A stretch of DNA of 64,000 nucleotides, taken from contig DAIMGJ010000006.1 of the NCBI GenBank assembly GCA_036723975.1, positions 1 through 64,000 of the forward strand, written 5' to 3'. This document shows, in pieces, positions 8,649 to 16,774 of this stretch (within the stretch, counting starts at the first letter, position 1; every line of letters starts with the position of its first letter). This DNA is from JAILEN01 sp036723975 (GTDB taxonomy: Bacteria > Bacillota > Clostridia > Lachnospirales > Lachnospiraceae). Under the pieces are notes generated by a model. It was given only the letters and a program-made list of their open reading frames with translations, searched no databases and had not been told where the DNA came from. Both the position numbers and the translations under genes were made by a program.

Positions 8649-9113
8649 ATGTCGAAAAGCAGTGATTATGAAAAGAAAACCACTGATTTTGTCCAGCCGA
8701 TTTTGGACAGAATGGGGTTTGAACTCTACGACGTGGAATATGTAAAGGAAGGCAGTGATTTTTACCTTCGTATTTACATAGATAAAGAAGGTGGCATCAC
8801 TATAAACGATTGCGTGGATGTTACCCGTGAGATGAATGAAATCTTGGATAAAGAAGATTACATCAAAGATCCTTTTATTTTTGAAGTATCTTCACCGGGA
8901 TTGGATCGTCCTTTAAAGAAGGATAAAGATTTTGAACGCAATATCGGAAAACAGGTAGAACTTAAAACCTACAAACCTTTTGACAAGCAAAAGGAATTCA
9001 CCGGTATTTTAAAGTCTCATGATGCAGACAGCGTGACCATCGAATTTGAAGACGGTGATTTTACATTTTTAAAGAAAGATTTGTCGTTGATTCGACTTGC
9101 TATAGATTTTTAA
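8649..9113 (+). CDS. rimP: Ribosome maturation factor RimP
   Basis: A small-subunit assembly factor of 154 residues, the usual size. The N-terminal alpha/beta domain ends near the ISSPGLDRPL-type signature (here EVSSPGLDRPL). The C-terminal Sm-like domain contains KPFDKQKEFTGIL and SLIRLAIDF. AAGGAGG precedes the ATG. It is the first gene of the rimP-nusA-infB operon. A weak promoter (TTGGGA at 8600-8605, 16 bp, TATAAA at 8622-8627) overlaps the tRNA terminator and could start the operon; read-through from the tRNA promoter is the alternative. Confidence 0.93.
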   Translation: MSKSSDYEKKTTDFVQPILDRMGFELYDVEYVKEGSDFYLRIYIDKEGGITINDCVDVTREMNEILDKEDYIKDPFIFEVSSPGLDRPLKKDKDFERNIGKQVELKTYKPFDKQKEFTGILKSHDADSVTIEFEDGDFTFLKKDLSLIRLAIDF

Positions 9114-9139
9114 TTTCTTATTTCTAAAGGAGGTTTAAA

Positions 9140-10270
9140 ATGGATAAGAATGAACTTTTAGCTGCACTTAATATTATGGAGTCAGAGAAGAATATTGATA
9201 AGGCTTCTTTGGTAGAGGCAATTAAGCTTTCTATTTTAAATGCATGCAAGAACTATTACGGTACTGCAGATAATATTGTGGTTGAAATCGATGCAGAAAC
9301 CGGAGATAACCGTGTATATGCTGTTAAAAAGGTTGTTAAAGCAGAGGATTTGGAGGATGAGGCTTTAGAGCTTACCGTTGAGGAAGCACAGGAAATCAAC
9401 TCCAAGTTGGTAGAAGGTGACGAAGTTCAGATTGATATTGATACGAAAAACTTTGGTCGTATCGTTACCAGCTCTTCAAAGAATCAGATTATTCAGAAGA
9501 TTCGCGATGATGAAAAGGCAACCATTTACAATGAATTCTATGAAAAAGAGCATCAGGTTGTAACCGGTATTGTTCAAAGATACAATGGAGATAATATTTC
9601 CATTAACCTTGGAAAAACCGACGCTATTCTCACAAAAAATGAACAGATTGAAGGAGAGCGTTATAAACAGACAGATCGTATTAAAGTATATATTTTGGAA
9701 GTTAAGAATACCCAAAAGGGTCTTCGGGTTCGCGTATCCCGTACACATCCGGAACTTGTTAAGAAGCTTTTTGAAGAAGAAGTTACGGAAGTTAAAGAGG
9801 GAATTGTTGAGATTAAGGCAATTGCCCGTGAGGCAGGTAAGCGCTCCAAGATTGCAGTTTGGTCCAATGATCCGGATGTTGATCCAATCGGTGCTTGCGT
9901 AGGTCAGAATGGTAGCCGTGTAAACGCTATTGTTTCCGAATTACACAATGAAAAGATTGATATCATTAACTGGGATGAAAATCCTGCATACTTGATTCAG
10001 AATGCACTATCACCGGCAATGGTTATTTCCGTTATTGCTGACAATGACGAAAAAACAGCTAAGGTAGTTGTTCCGGACGATCAGTTGTCACTTGCCATCG
10101 GTATGAAGGGTCAGAATGCTCGCCTTGCAGCTCGTTTAACAGGATTTAAGATTGACATTAAATCTGAAACACAAGCCAGAGAATCCGGCGACTTCATTGA
10201 AGAATATGATGAAGAATATGATGATGAATACTACGAAGAAGAGTATTATGACGACGAAACCGAAGAATAA
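9140..10270 (+). CDS. nusA: Transcription termination/antitermination factor NusA
   Basis: Binds RNA polymerase and nascent RNA to control pausing, intrinsic termination and antitermination. The 376 residues contain an N-terminal polymerase-binding domain, an S1 domain (about 135-200, with GIVQRYNGDNISINLG) and two KH domains (about 225-345; GACVGQNGSRVNAI and LAIGMKGQNARLAARL). The acidic C-terminal repeats of gamma-proteobacteria are absent, as is normal for Firmicutes. Instead there is a short tail very rich in Glu, Asp and Tyr. AAAGGAGG precedes the ATG. The last 23 nt overlap rnpM. Confidence 0.95.
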   Translation: MDKNELLAALNIMESEKNIDKASLVEAIKLSILNACKNYYGTADNIVVEIDAETGDNRVYAVKKVVKAEDLEDEALELTVEEAQEINSKLVEGDEVQIDIDTKNFGRIVTSSSKNQIIQKIRDDEKATIYNEFYEKEHQVVTGIVQRYNGDNISINLGKTDAILTKNEQIEGERYKQTDRIKVYILEVKNTQKGLRVRVSRTHPELVKKLFEEEVTEVKEGIVEIKAIAREAGKRSKIAVWSNDPDVDPIGACVGQNGSRVNAIVSELHNEKIDIINWDENPAYLIQNALSPAMVISVIADNDEKTAKVVVPDDQLSLAIGMKGQNARLAARLTGFKIDIKSETQARESGDFIEEYDEEYDDEYYEEEYYDDETEE

Positions 10271-10520
10271 ACCGATGCGCAAATGTGTCGGCTGCAATGA
10301 AATGGTGAAAAAAGATTCACTGATTCGTATAGCAAAAGATACTTCGGGGGATTTTGTGATAGATGAAAATCAACGCATTCAAAGTCGCGGGGCATATATT
10401 TGTAAAAAGAAAGAATGCCTTGAACGAGTATTAAAAAACAGAGGCTTGGAACGTTCGTTGAAGTGTAAGATATCCGACGATTTTTATAATGAAATAAAAC
10501 AGGTGATAGACAGCTTATGA
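10248..10520 (+). CDS. rnpM: RNase P modulator RnpM (YlxR family)
   Basis: A YlxR-family RNA-binding protein of 90 residues. The N-terminal signature MRKCVGCNEMVKKDSLIRI and the later GRGAYIC-type motif (SRGAYICKKKECLE) are clear. The Bacillus homologue was reported to bind RNase P RNA and modulate its activity. The reading frame is open further upstream inside nusA. The ATG at 10248 gives a family-typical N terminus, with only a weak purine-rich site (GAAGAG) upstream, so it probably relies on coupling to nusA. The ATG at 10275 is a shorter alternative. It overlaps ylxQ by 4 nt. Confidence 0.88.
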   Translation: MTTKPKNKPMRKCVGCNEMVKKDSLIRIAKDTSGDFVIDENQRIQSRGAYICKKKECLERVLKNRGLERSLKCKISDDFYNEIKQVIDSL

Positions 10521-10831
10521 ATATGGATCCGGTTTTGTCACTTCTTTCCCTTTCAAAAAAGGCGGGAAAAATAAAGGCAGGAACTTTTCAGGTGGAGGAA
10601 TCTGTGAAAAAGTACAAATCTTTTCTTGTGATTTGTGCATCTGATTCCAGCGACAGACGAAAAGATGATGTAAAAAATATGTGTGAGTTTTACGAGGTGC
10701 CCTATATTATATACGGTACAAAGGAAGAACTTGGAAAATGCATTGGGAAAACCTCTAATGCGATTCTTTCCGTCGATGACGAAAAACTTGCTTTATCCAT
10801 TATAAAAAAGGCAGACAAGAACTCTTTTTAG
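10517..10831 (+). CDS. YlxQ, L7Ae/L30e-family kink-turn RNA-binding protein
   Basis: A 104-residue member of the ribosomal L7Ae family found between nusA and infB throughout Firmicutes. Homologues bind kink-turn RNA; the physiological target is not settled. The N-terminal LLSLSKKAGKIKAGTFQVEE and the central VICASDSSDRRKDD region fit the fold. The ATG overlaps the rnpM stop codon in an ATGA arrangement, showing translational coupling. infB follows 15 bp later with its own GGAGG. Confidence 0.88.
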   Translation: MNMDPVLSLLSLSKKAGKIKAGTFQVEESVKKYKSFLVICASDSSDRRKDDVKNMCEFYEVPYIIYGTKEELGKCIGKTSNAILSVDDEKLALSIIKKADKNSF

Positions 10832-10846
10832 TTAGGAGGATTTTAA

Positions 10847-13498
10847 ATGGCAAAATTGAAGATTAAAGATCTCGCTGAAGAACTCGGTGTTGACAGTAAA
10901 GAAATTATTAAATTTTTAAATGATAACGGTTTTGAAGCAAAATCTTCTACCAAAGGAATCGAAGATGAACAGATTAACTTGGTAAAAGGTAAATTTGCTG
11001 CGCCTAAGGCGGCTGAAAAACCGGTAGAAAAGGCGGAAAAGCCTGCAGAAAAACCCGCGGAAAAGCCGGCGGCAAAACCTGCGGATAAAGCAGAAGAAGG
11101 TGAAGAAAAGCCTAAGAAAAAGAAGAATATTTCCGTAGTTGTAAATACCGGATATTCTCGTGCAAACGGCGGACGTCGCCCGGAAGGCCGTCCCGGTCAG
11201 AGACCGCAGGGAGACCGTCGCCAGGGTGGCGGACAGAATCGTCCTCAGCAAAGAAACGATCGTGCAGGATTTTCGCCGATTAAGCCTCGCCCAATGAGTG
11301 AAAGAACCGTTCGTCCGCAGGCTACACGTCCGCAGCCGGAGGAAGTTGAAGTTAGAGAACAGAGTACCGAAACAAGAGAGTTCTCTAAAGATCGTCAGGA
11401 CAGAAGACCTGCTCAGGCAAGAAACAACGATTTTGGCGGAAACAGAAATAACGACCGTACAAACAGAAATAATGATCGAAACAACGACCGAAACAACGAT
11501 AGAAACAAAGATCGCAATAACGATCGCGGATTTCACAAAAATAAGCCGACCGCTGCAGCGGAATCTCCGGAAAGCGTAAAGGGCAAGGATACATCCAGAG
11601 ACCGTAACAACCGTTCAAAGAAGGATAATCGTGAACATGATGCTTTGGGTAAGAAACAGGAGCGTTATGTAAACCTTGAGAAAAACGGTGGTAAGAAAAA
11701 GCAGAAGTATAAGAAAGATACTCCTACCAGAAATGAAGATGAAATTCTTACCATTACATTACCGGAAAAGATTACGATTAAAGAATTGGCTGAAAAGATG
11801 CTGATTCAGCCTTCTGAAATCGTAAAGAAGCTCTTTATGAAGGGTCAGATGGTAACCGTTAACCAGGCGGTTGATTTTGAACAGGCAGAAGAAATTGCAT
11901 TAGAGTTTAACTGCGTTTGTGAGCAGGAAGAAAAGGTTGATGTTATTGCAGAACTCTTAAAAGAGGATGAAGAAGACGAAAAGGACTTGGTTGCACGTCC
12001 TCCTGTTGTCTGTGTAATGGGTCACGTTGATCACGGTAAAACATCCCTTTTGGATGCTATTCGTGATACAAAGGTTACAGATCGAGAAGCCGGTGGTATT
12101 ACACAGAAAATCGGTGCATACGGAGTTTCTATCAATGGACAAAAGATTACTTTCCTTGATACACCGGGACATGAGGCATTTACAGCTATGCGTATGCGTG
12201 GTGCTTCTTCTACCGATATTGCAATTCTTGTTGTTGCTGCAGATGACGGTGTAATGCCGCAGACGGTTGAGGCGATTAACCATGCAAAGGCTGCAGGTAT
12301 TGAAATCATCGTTGCTATCAACAAGATTGATAAACCAAATGCTAATATTGAACGTGTAAAACAGGAACTTTCCGAATACGAGCTCATTCCTTCCGAATGG
12401 GGCGGAACTACCGAGTTTGTTCCGGTATCCGCACATACCCATGAAGGTATTGATGATTTGTTAGAGACCATTTTGTTAACTGCAGAAATTTTGGAATTAA
12501 AAGCAAATCCAAAACGTCTTGCCAGAGGTCTTTGTGTGGAAGCTGAGCTGGATAAGGGCCGTGGTGTTGTTGCCACAGTATTGGTTCAGAAGGGTACCCT
12601 TCGCGTGGGTGATCCGGTTGCTGCCGGAAGCTCCTACGGTAAAGTCCGTGCGATGATTGATGAAAACGGAAGAAACGTAAAGAAAGCCGGTCCTTCCACC
12701 GCGGTAGAAATCCTTGGTTTAAGTGAAGTTCCCAATGCCGGAGAAATCTTTGTTGCTATGGATTCCGAGAAGGAAGCAAGAGCATTTGCGGAGACCTTTA
12801 TTAATGAAAACAAGAATAAGTTAATTGAAGAAACAAGAAGCCGTATGAGCCTGGATGATATCTTCTCCCAGATTCAGTCCGGTAACTTGAAAGAACTTGA
12901 TTTGATTGTTAAGGCTGATGTTCAGGGTTCTGTGGAAGCAGTCAAACAGTCTTTGGAGAAGCTTTCCAACGACGAAGTTGTGGTTAAGGTGATTCATGGT
13001 GGCGTTGGTGCCATCAATGAGAGCGATGTTATTTTGGCATCTGCTTCCAATGCAATCATTATCGGATTTAATGTTCGTCCGGATCCGGCTGCAAAACAGA
13101 CTGCAGATCATGAGGGTGTTGACGTTCGTTTGTACAAGGTTATTTACAATGCCATCGAAGATGTGGAAGCAGCTATGAAGGGTATGTTGGAACCGATTTA
13201 CGAAGAAAAGGTTATCGGACATGCAGAGATTCGTCAGATTTTCAAGGCATCAGGTGTTGGAAATATTGCCGGTTCTTATATCTTAGACGGTTCCTTCCAG
13301 AGAGATTGCAAAGTTCGTATTACCCGTGACGGTGATCAGATCTTTGAAGGTGCACTTGGTTCTCTTAAGAGATTTAAGGATGACGTTAAGGAGGTAAAAG
13401 CCGGATACGAATGCGGTCTTGTATTCGACGGATTCGATGCTATCCAGGAAATGGATCAGGTTGAGGCTTATATTATGGTTGAGGTACCGAGATCATGA
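10847..13498 (+). CDS. infB: Translation initiation factor IF-2
   Basis: The GTPase that delivers fMet-tRNA to the 30S subunit and promotes subunit joining. The 883 residues begin with an IF2_N domain (LKIKDLAEELGVDSKEIIKFL). A long, low-complexity linker follows (about 50-270): Lys/Ala/Pro-rich, then Arg/Gly/Gln-rich, then runs of Asn-Asp-Arg. A second IF2_N-like domain (about 300-355) precedes the G domain with GHVDHGKTS, DTPGHEAF, NKID and VSAH. Domains II-IV, including the fMet-tRNA-binding C2 domain, are complete. TTAGGAGG precedes the ATG. The stop overlaps rbfA by 4 nt. Confidence 0.97.
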   Translation: MAKLKIKDLAEELGVDSKEIIKFLNDNGFEAKSSTKGIEDEQINLVKGKFAAPKAAEKPVEKAEKPAEKPAEKPAAKPADKAEEGEEKPKKKKNISVVVNTGYSRANGGRRPEGRPGQRPQGDRRQGGGQNRPQQRNDRAGFSPIKPRPMSERTVRPQATRPQPEEVEVREQSTETREFSKDRQDRRPAQARNNDFGGNRNNDRTNRNNDRNNDRNNDRNKDRNNDRGFHKNKPTAAAESPESVKGKDTSRDRNNRSKKDNREHDALGKKQERYVNLEKNGGKKKQKYKKDTPTRNEDEILTITLPEKITIKELAEKMLIQPSEIVKKLFMKGQMVTVNQAVDFEQAEEIALEFNCVCEQEEKVDVIAELLKEDEEDEKDLVARPPVVCVMGHVDHGKTSLLDAIRDTKVTDREAGGITQKIGAYGVSINGQKITFLDTPGHEAFTAMRMRGASSTDIAILVVAADDGVMPQTVEAINHAKAAGIEIIVAINKIDKPNANIERVKQELSEYELIPSEWGGTTEFVPVSAHTHEGIDDLLETILLTAEILELKANPKRLARGLCVEAELDKGRGVVATVLVQKGTLRVGDPVAAGSSYGKVRAMIDENGRNVKKAGPSTAVEILGLSEVPNAGEIFVAMDSEKEARAFAETFINENKNKLIEETRSRMSLDDIFSQIQSGNLKELDLIVKADVQGSVEAVKQSLEKLSNDEVVVKVIHGGVGAINESDVILASASNAIIIGFNVRPDPAAKQTADHEGVDVRLYKVIYNAIEDVEAAMKGMLEPIYEEKVIGHAEIRQIFKASGVGNIAGSYILDGSFQRDCKVRITRDGDQIFEGALGSLKRFKDDVKEVKAGYECGLVFDGFDAIQEMDQVEAYIMVEVPRS
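11440..11530 (+). repeat. Tandem Asn-Asp-Arg coding repeats in infB linker
   Basis: Degenerate 9-12 nt units (AAC AAC GAY CGA and similar) repeat about seven times and encode N-D-R blocks of the IF-2 linker. Slippage-prone coding repeats of this sort commonly vary in length between strains. Confidence 0.8.
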
Positions 13499-13860
13499 GT
13501 CATAAAAGTGTAAAAAGTACAAGATTAAATGCAGAAGTTCATAAAGAACTTAGTAATATTATCCGTGGGGAAGTAAAAGACCCACGGATTCATCCCATGA
13601 CAAGTGTGGTAAAGGTGGATGTGGCTGCAGACTTAAAGACTGCAAAAGCATACATCTCCGTCCTTGGCACGGAAGAAGAAGCAGAAGAAACCATGAAGGG
13701 ATTAAAGAGTTCAGCCGGTTTCATTCGTCATGCACTTGCGAAGAATTTAAATTTAAGAAACACACCGGAGATTGATTATATTTTGGATGATTCTATAGCT
13801 TACGGTGTGCATATGTCTCATTTGATTAACGAGGTAGTCGGAGAGAATGATAAAGATTGA
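13495..13860 (+). CDS. rbfA: 30S ribosome-binding factor RbfA
   Basis: A cold-shock-related small-subunit assembly factor that binds the 16S 5' region late in 30S maturation. The 121 residues form a single KH-like domain: N-terminal STRLNAEVHKELSNIIRGEVKDPRI, central AYISVLG, and C-terminal RHALAKNLNLRNTPEIDYILDDSI. It overlaps infB by ATGA and overlaps nrnA by 14 nt, so translation through this part of the operon is tightly coupled. Confidence 0.95.
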   Translation: MSHKSVKSTRLNAEVHKELSNIIRGEVKDPRIHPMTSVVKVDVAADLKTAKAYISVLGTEEEAEETMKGLKSSAGFIRHALAKNLNLRNTPEIDYILDDSIAYGVHMSHLINEVVGENDKD

Positions 13861-14794
13861 TGATGTCTTAAAAGATGTAAAAAGAATTGGAATTGCCGGA
13901 CACGTTCGCCCGGATGGGGATTGCGTGGGCTCCTGCATGTCTGTATACAATTATATTGCGGATAATTATCCGGATGTGGAACTTCATGTGTATTTGGAGA
14001 CGATTCCGTCTATTTTTAAGTTCCTGAAAAATACGGACAAGATTGAAGAAGCTACGGACGAGCAAAAGGAATTTGATTTGTTTATTTGCTTGGACTGTCG
14101 TGAAATTCAGCGACTTGGAAAGGCAGGAGCATACTTTAAGGCTTCAAAGAAAACGCTTTGCATCGATCATCATTTGGGAAATAATGGATTTGCCGAAATG
14201 GAATACATTGTTCCTGATGATTCTTCCACCTGTGAACTGGTCTTTCGGACCATGGATGAGAAAAAGATTACCAAGGAAATAGCAGAATGCTTATACCTTG
14301 GAATGGTACACGATACCGGTATTTTTCAGTATACCTGTACCACGTCTGAAACTATGAGAGTGGCCGGAATTCTTATGGATAAGGGCATTGATTATACTCG
14401 CATCGTTGATGAAACCTATAATCAAAAAATGTATTCTCAGCAGTTGATTATGGCAAAGGCATTGTTAAAGTCAAAGCTGTATCTGAATGATAAAGTGATT
14501 GTTTCTTACATCACGAAAGAAGAGATGGATGAGGTTGGTGTGCTTCCACGACACTTGGAAGGAATTGTGCAGCAACTTCGAAATACAAAAGGTACGGAAG
14601 TAGCTGTCTTTTTGTACCAAACGGAGGATACGGGATACAAAGTATCCACTCGAGCTACAGGAAATGTGGATTTGAATGTGTTAGCTCGAAAATTCGGTGG
14701 CGGCGGACATGCGAAAGCTGCAGGTTTTTCTATGCATGAAAACCCGGAAAGCTGCATTCGTAAGATTGTTGCTGAGTTAGAAAAGGTTTTATAA
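13847..14794 (+). CDS. nrnA: DHH/DHHA1 phosphoesterase, NrnA-like nanoRNase / pAp phosphatase
   Basis: A 315-residue DHH-family enzyme. Firmicute homologues degrade 2-5-mer RNAs or pGpG and dephosphorylate 3'-phosphoadenosine 5'-phosphate. Metal motifs: HVRPDGDCVGS (near residue 18), FICLDC (near 80), CIDHH (near 105), GMVHDTG (near 155). The DHHA1 substrate-binding loop is GGGGHAKAAG near 285. The start codon lies within rbfA, 14 nt before its stop. The position between rbfA and truB is conserved in Firmicutes. The precise substrate preference is inferred from the family. Confidence 0.9.
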   Translation: MIKIDDVLKDVKRIGIAGHVRPDGDCVGSCMSVYNYIADNYPDVELHVYLETIPSIFKFLKNTDKIEEATDEQKEFDLFICLDCREIQRLGKAGAYFKASKKTLCIDHHLGNNGFAEMEYIVPDDSSTCELVFRTMDEKKITKEIAECLYLGMVHDTGIFQYTCTTSETMRVAGILMDKGIDYTRIVDETYNQKMYSQQLIMAKALLKSKLYLNDKVIVSYITKEEMDEVGVLPRHLEGIVQQLRNTKGTEVAVFLYQTEDTGYKVSTRATGNVDLNVLARKFGGGGHAKAAGFSMHENPESCIRKIVAELEKVL

Positions 14795-14797
14795 AAC

Positions 14798-15688
14798 ATG
14801 AAGAGCGGACTTATTATTGTTTATAAAGAAGCTGGTTTTACTTCCTTTGATGTGGTGGCAAAACTTCGCGGCATATGTAAGACCAAAAAGATTGGTCATA
14901 CCGGTACCCTTGATCCATCAGCGACAGGGGTACTTCCTGTTGTTATAGGAAAAGCCACAAAAGCCATTAATTACATCGAAGATCATGATAAGACCTATGT
15001 TGCCGGAGTGACCTTTGGCAGAACCACGGATACTTATGATGGAGACGGAAAAGTGCTTTCTTCTTCCGATGTTACAGTGACAAAAGAAGAGTTTTTGGAG
15101 TGCATAAAGGGATTTATTGGAAAACAAAAACAGATTCCGCCTATGTATTCCGCTAAAAAAATCAACGGCAAAAAGCTCTACGAATTAGCCAGAGCCGGGA
15201 TTGAAGTGGAACGAAAACCGGAAGATATTGAAATCTTTGAGCTTTCATTATTGGATTTTGCTTATCCGAATGCAAAGATTTTGGTATCCTGTTCCAAAGG
15301 AACGTATATTCGTTCTTTGATTCATGATATGGGACAAGCCTTAGGCTGCGGAGCTTACATGTCGTCCTTGGAACGCACCAAGGCCTGTGGTTTTTGTAAG
15401 GAGCAAAGTCACACGCTGGAAGAATTGCAGAATTTGGCGGATGCTGAAAAATTGGAAGATGCGATTTTACCTTTGGATGAAATGTTTTTTTGCCCGAAAT
15501 GCTATTGCAGTGCCGAAGCCAATGTATTTGTGGAAAACGGCAATACAGTACCTTATAAGTATGTGACCTTCGACGAAACAGACAGTGCAGGCGGGTGGTA
15601 TCGAACCTATCACAGTGACGGTCGTTTTGCCGGATTATATAAAAAAGAAAAGGATGGCTTAAAACTGGAAAAGTTTTTTTTGGAATAA
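14798..15688 (+). CDS. truB: tRNA pseudouridine-55 synthase TruB
   Basis: Makes the universal pseudouridine in the T arm of tRNAs. The 296 residues contain the active-site block GHTGTLDPSATGVLPV with catalytic Asp39, then KINGKKLYELAR and SCSKGTYIRSLIHDMG. The C-terminal ~70 residues (cysteines in FCPKCYC) form an accessory RNA-binding region. It begins 3 bp after nrnA and ends 1 bp before ribF. No separate promoter is visible. Confidence 0.95.
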   Translation: MKSGLIIVYKEAGFTSFDVVAKLRGICKTKKIGHTGTLDPSATGVLPVVIGKATKAINYIEDHDKTYVAGVTFGRTTDTYDGDGKVLSSSDVTVTKEEFLECIKGFIGKQKQIPPMYSAKKINGKKLYELARAGIEVERKPEDIEIFELSLLDFAYPNAKILVSCSKGTYIRSLIHDMGQALGCGAYMSSLERTKACGFCKEQSHTLEELQNLADAEKLEDAILPLDEMFFCPKCYCSAEANVFVENGNTVPYKYVTFDETDSAGGWYRTYHSDGRFAGLYKKEKDGLKLEKFFLE

Positions 15689-15689
15689 T

Positions 15690-16619
15690 ATGGAATATAT
15701 AAAGGGTTTTAAAGACTTAAAATTTCATAAAGATACTTCCGTTACCGTTGGAAAGTTCGAGGGAATTCATCGCGGTCATGAGTATTTGGTGAAAAAAATC
15801 GTTTCCGATGCAAAGAAAAACGGTAGAGAATCGGTTCTTATTTGCTTTGACAAGTCTCCTCGGTATTCTTTCGGTACAAAAGAGGAAAGAGAGTTAAAAA
15901 GTCTGATTACCAATGAAGAACGTGTGTATGTCCTGGAACACGCAGGACTTGATTATATCGTAGAACTGCCTTTCACAGAGGAAGTAAAATCCATGGAGCC
16001 GGAAGACTTCCTTTCTTTTTTAACAGATACGTTTTGTATGAAGTACATGACTTGCGGAACGGATTTTACATTTGGAAAAATGGGTCGTGGAAATGTGGCA
16101 CTTTTAGAAGATCTTCACGAGAAAATGGGCTTTGATTTGGAAGTGGTTACAAAGCTTAAAGACGTAACAAGAGATATTTCAAGTTCTTACGTTCGGGAAG
16201 AAATTCTTCTCGGAAATGTGAAAAAGGCAAATGATCTTTTGGGCTATTCCTATTTTGTATATGGCGAAATCGTGCATGGCAATCACATTGGCACCAAGAT
16301 GAAAATGCCGACGATTAACATTTTGCCTACTTCCGATAAACTATTACCACCGAACGGAGTATATGTTTCCAATGTAATCATTGACGGAAATACATACCAA
16401 GGAATCTCAAATATCGGACTGAAACCAACGGTAGAAGAGAAGGAAAAGCACATTGGAGTAGAGACACATATCTTTGATTTTGATAAAGATGTGTATGGAA
16501 AAGTGGCAAAGGTGGAATTCTTGGATTTTTTACGTCCGGAAAAGAAGTTTCCCTCCATGGAAGAATTGTCTGCTCAGATTTTGCGAGATATAGAAGGTGC
16601 AAAAGCTTATTTTTCTTAG
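15690..16619 (+). CDS. ribF: Bifunctional riboflavin kinase / FAD synthetase RibF
   Basis: Converts riboflavin to FMN and FAD. The N-terminal nucleotidyltransferase has GKFEGIHRGH (the usual FDG is FEG here), YIVELPFTEE, GTDFTFGKMGRG and the ISSSYVRE loop near 168-177. The C-terminal kinase domain (about 185-305) has VHGNHIGTKMKMPTINI and GVETHIFDFDKDVYG. At 309 residues it has the usual length. It is the last gene of the rimP operon. Its ribosome binding site is weak (TTTTGGAATAAT), so coupling to truB is likely. No strong terminator hairpin follows before the next promoter. Confidence 0.94.
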   Translation: MEYIKGFKDLKFHKDTSVTVGKFEGIHRGHEYLVKKIVSDAKKNGRESVLICFDKSPRYSFGTKEERELKSLITNEERVYVLEHAGLDYIVELPFTEEVKSMEPEDFLSFLTDTFCMKYMTCGTDFTFGKMGRGNVALLEDLHEKMGFDLEVVTKLKDVTRDISSSYVREEILLGNVKKANDLLGYSYFVYGEIVHGNHIGTKMKMPTINILPTSDKLLPPNGVYVSNVIIDGNTYQGISNIGLKPTVEEKEKHIGVETHIFDFDKDVYGKVAKVEFLDFLRPEKKFPSMEELSAQILRDIEGAKAYFS

Positions 16620-16632
16620 ATTTCAGTCATTT

Positions 16633-16649
16633 ATTACAAAAATATTACA
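16633..16649 (-). promoter_or_regulatory. WalR (YycF)-type box
   Basis: The minus strand reads TGTAAT, 5 nt, TGTAAT, which fits the WalR consensus TGTWAH-N5-TGTWAH in both halves. It ends 18 bp upstream of the -35 box of a D,L-endopeptidase gene, a classic WalRK target class. Site found by eye; binding is inferred. Confidence 0.6.
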
Positions 16650-16667
16650 AAATGTTGCAAAAAAGCG

Positions 16668-16696
16668 TTGACATATTGCATTTTGCTTGATATACT
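16668..16696 (+). promoter_or_regulatory. Strong sigma-A promoter of the SH3/NlpC-P60 gene
   Basis: A perfect TTGACA (16668-16673), 17-bp spacer and TATACT (16691-16696). A 5' leader of roughly 70 nt follows. Confidence 0.8.
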
Positions 16697-16708
16697 CAAA
16701 CATGTTGA

Positions 16709-16742
16709 AACGGTGGTTATGAAATAATCACTGTTTTATTTT
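16709..16742 (+). promoter_or_regulatory. Terminator-like hairpin in the endopeptidase 5' leader
   Basis: AACGGTGGTTA pairs with TAATCACTGTT (two G-U pairs) around a short loop and is followed by TTATTTTTC. It lies between the promoter and the start codon, so it could attenuate transcription or merely stabilise the leader. Confidence 0.4.
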
Positions 16743-16774
16743 TCGTAAATGTTACATTTTTTGAAAGGTGTTTT

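Noticed and set aside
11440..11530. Possible CRISPR-like array
   Set aside because: The repeats are contiguous 9-12 nt in-frame codon repeats without unique spacers, inside infB.
10916..11536. 206-codon minus-strand open frame inside infB
   Set aside because: It runs antisense to the low-complexity IF-2 linker; its Phe/Arg/Val/Ser-rich composition is the reverse reading of Lys/Glu/Asn/Arg codons. No start signals.
12031..12576. 181-codon minus-strand open frame
   Set aside because: Antisense shadow of the IF-2 G domain, whose GTPase motifs are clear on the plus strand.
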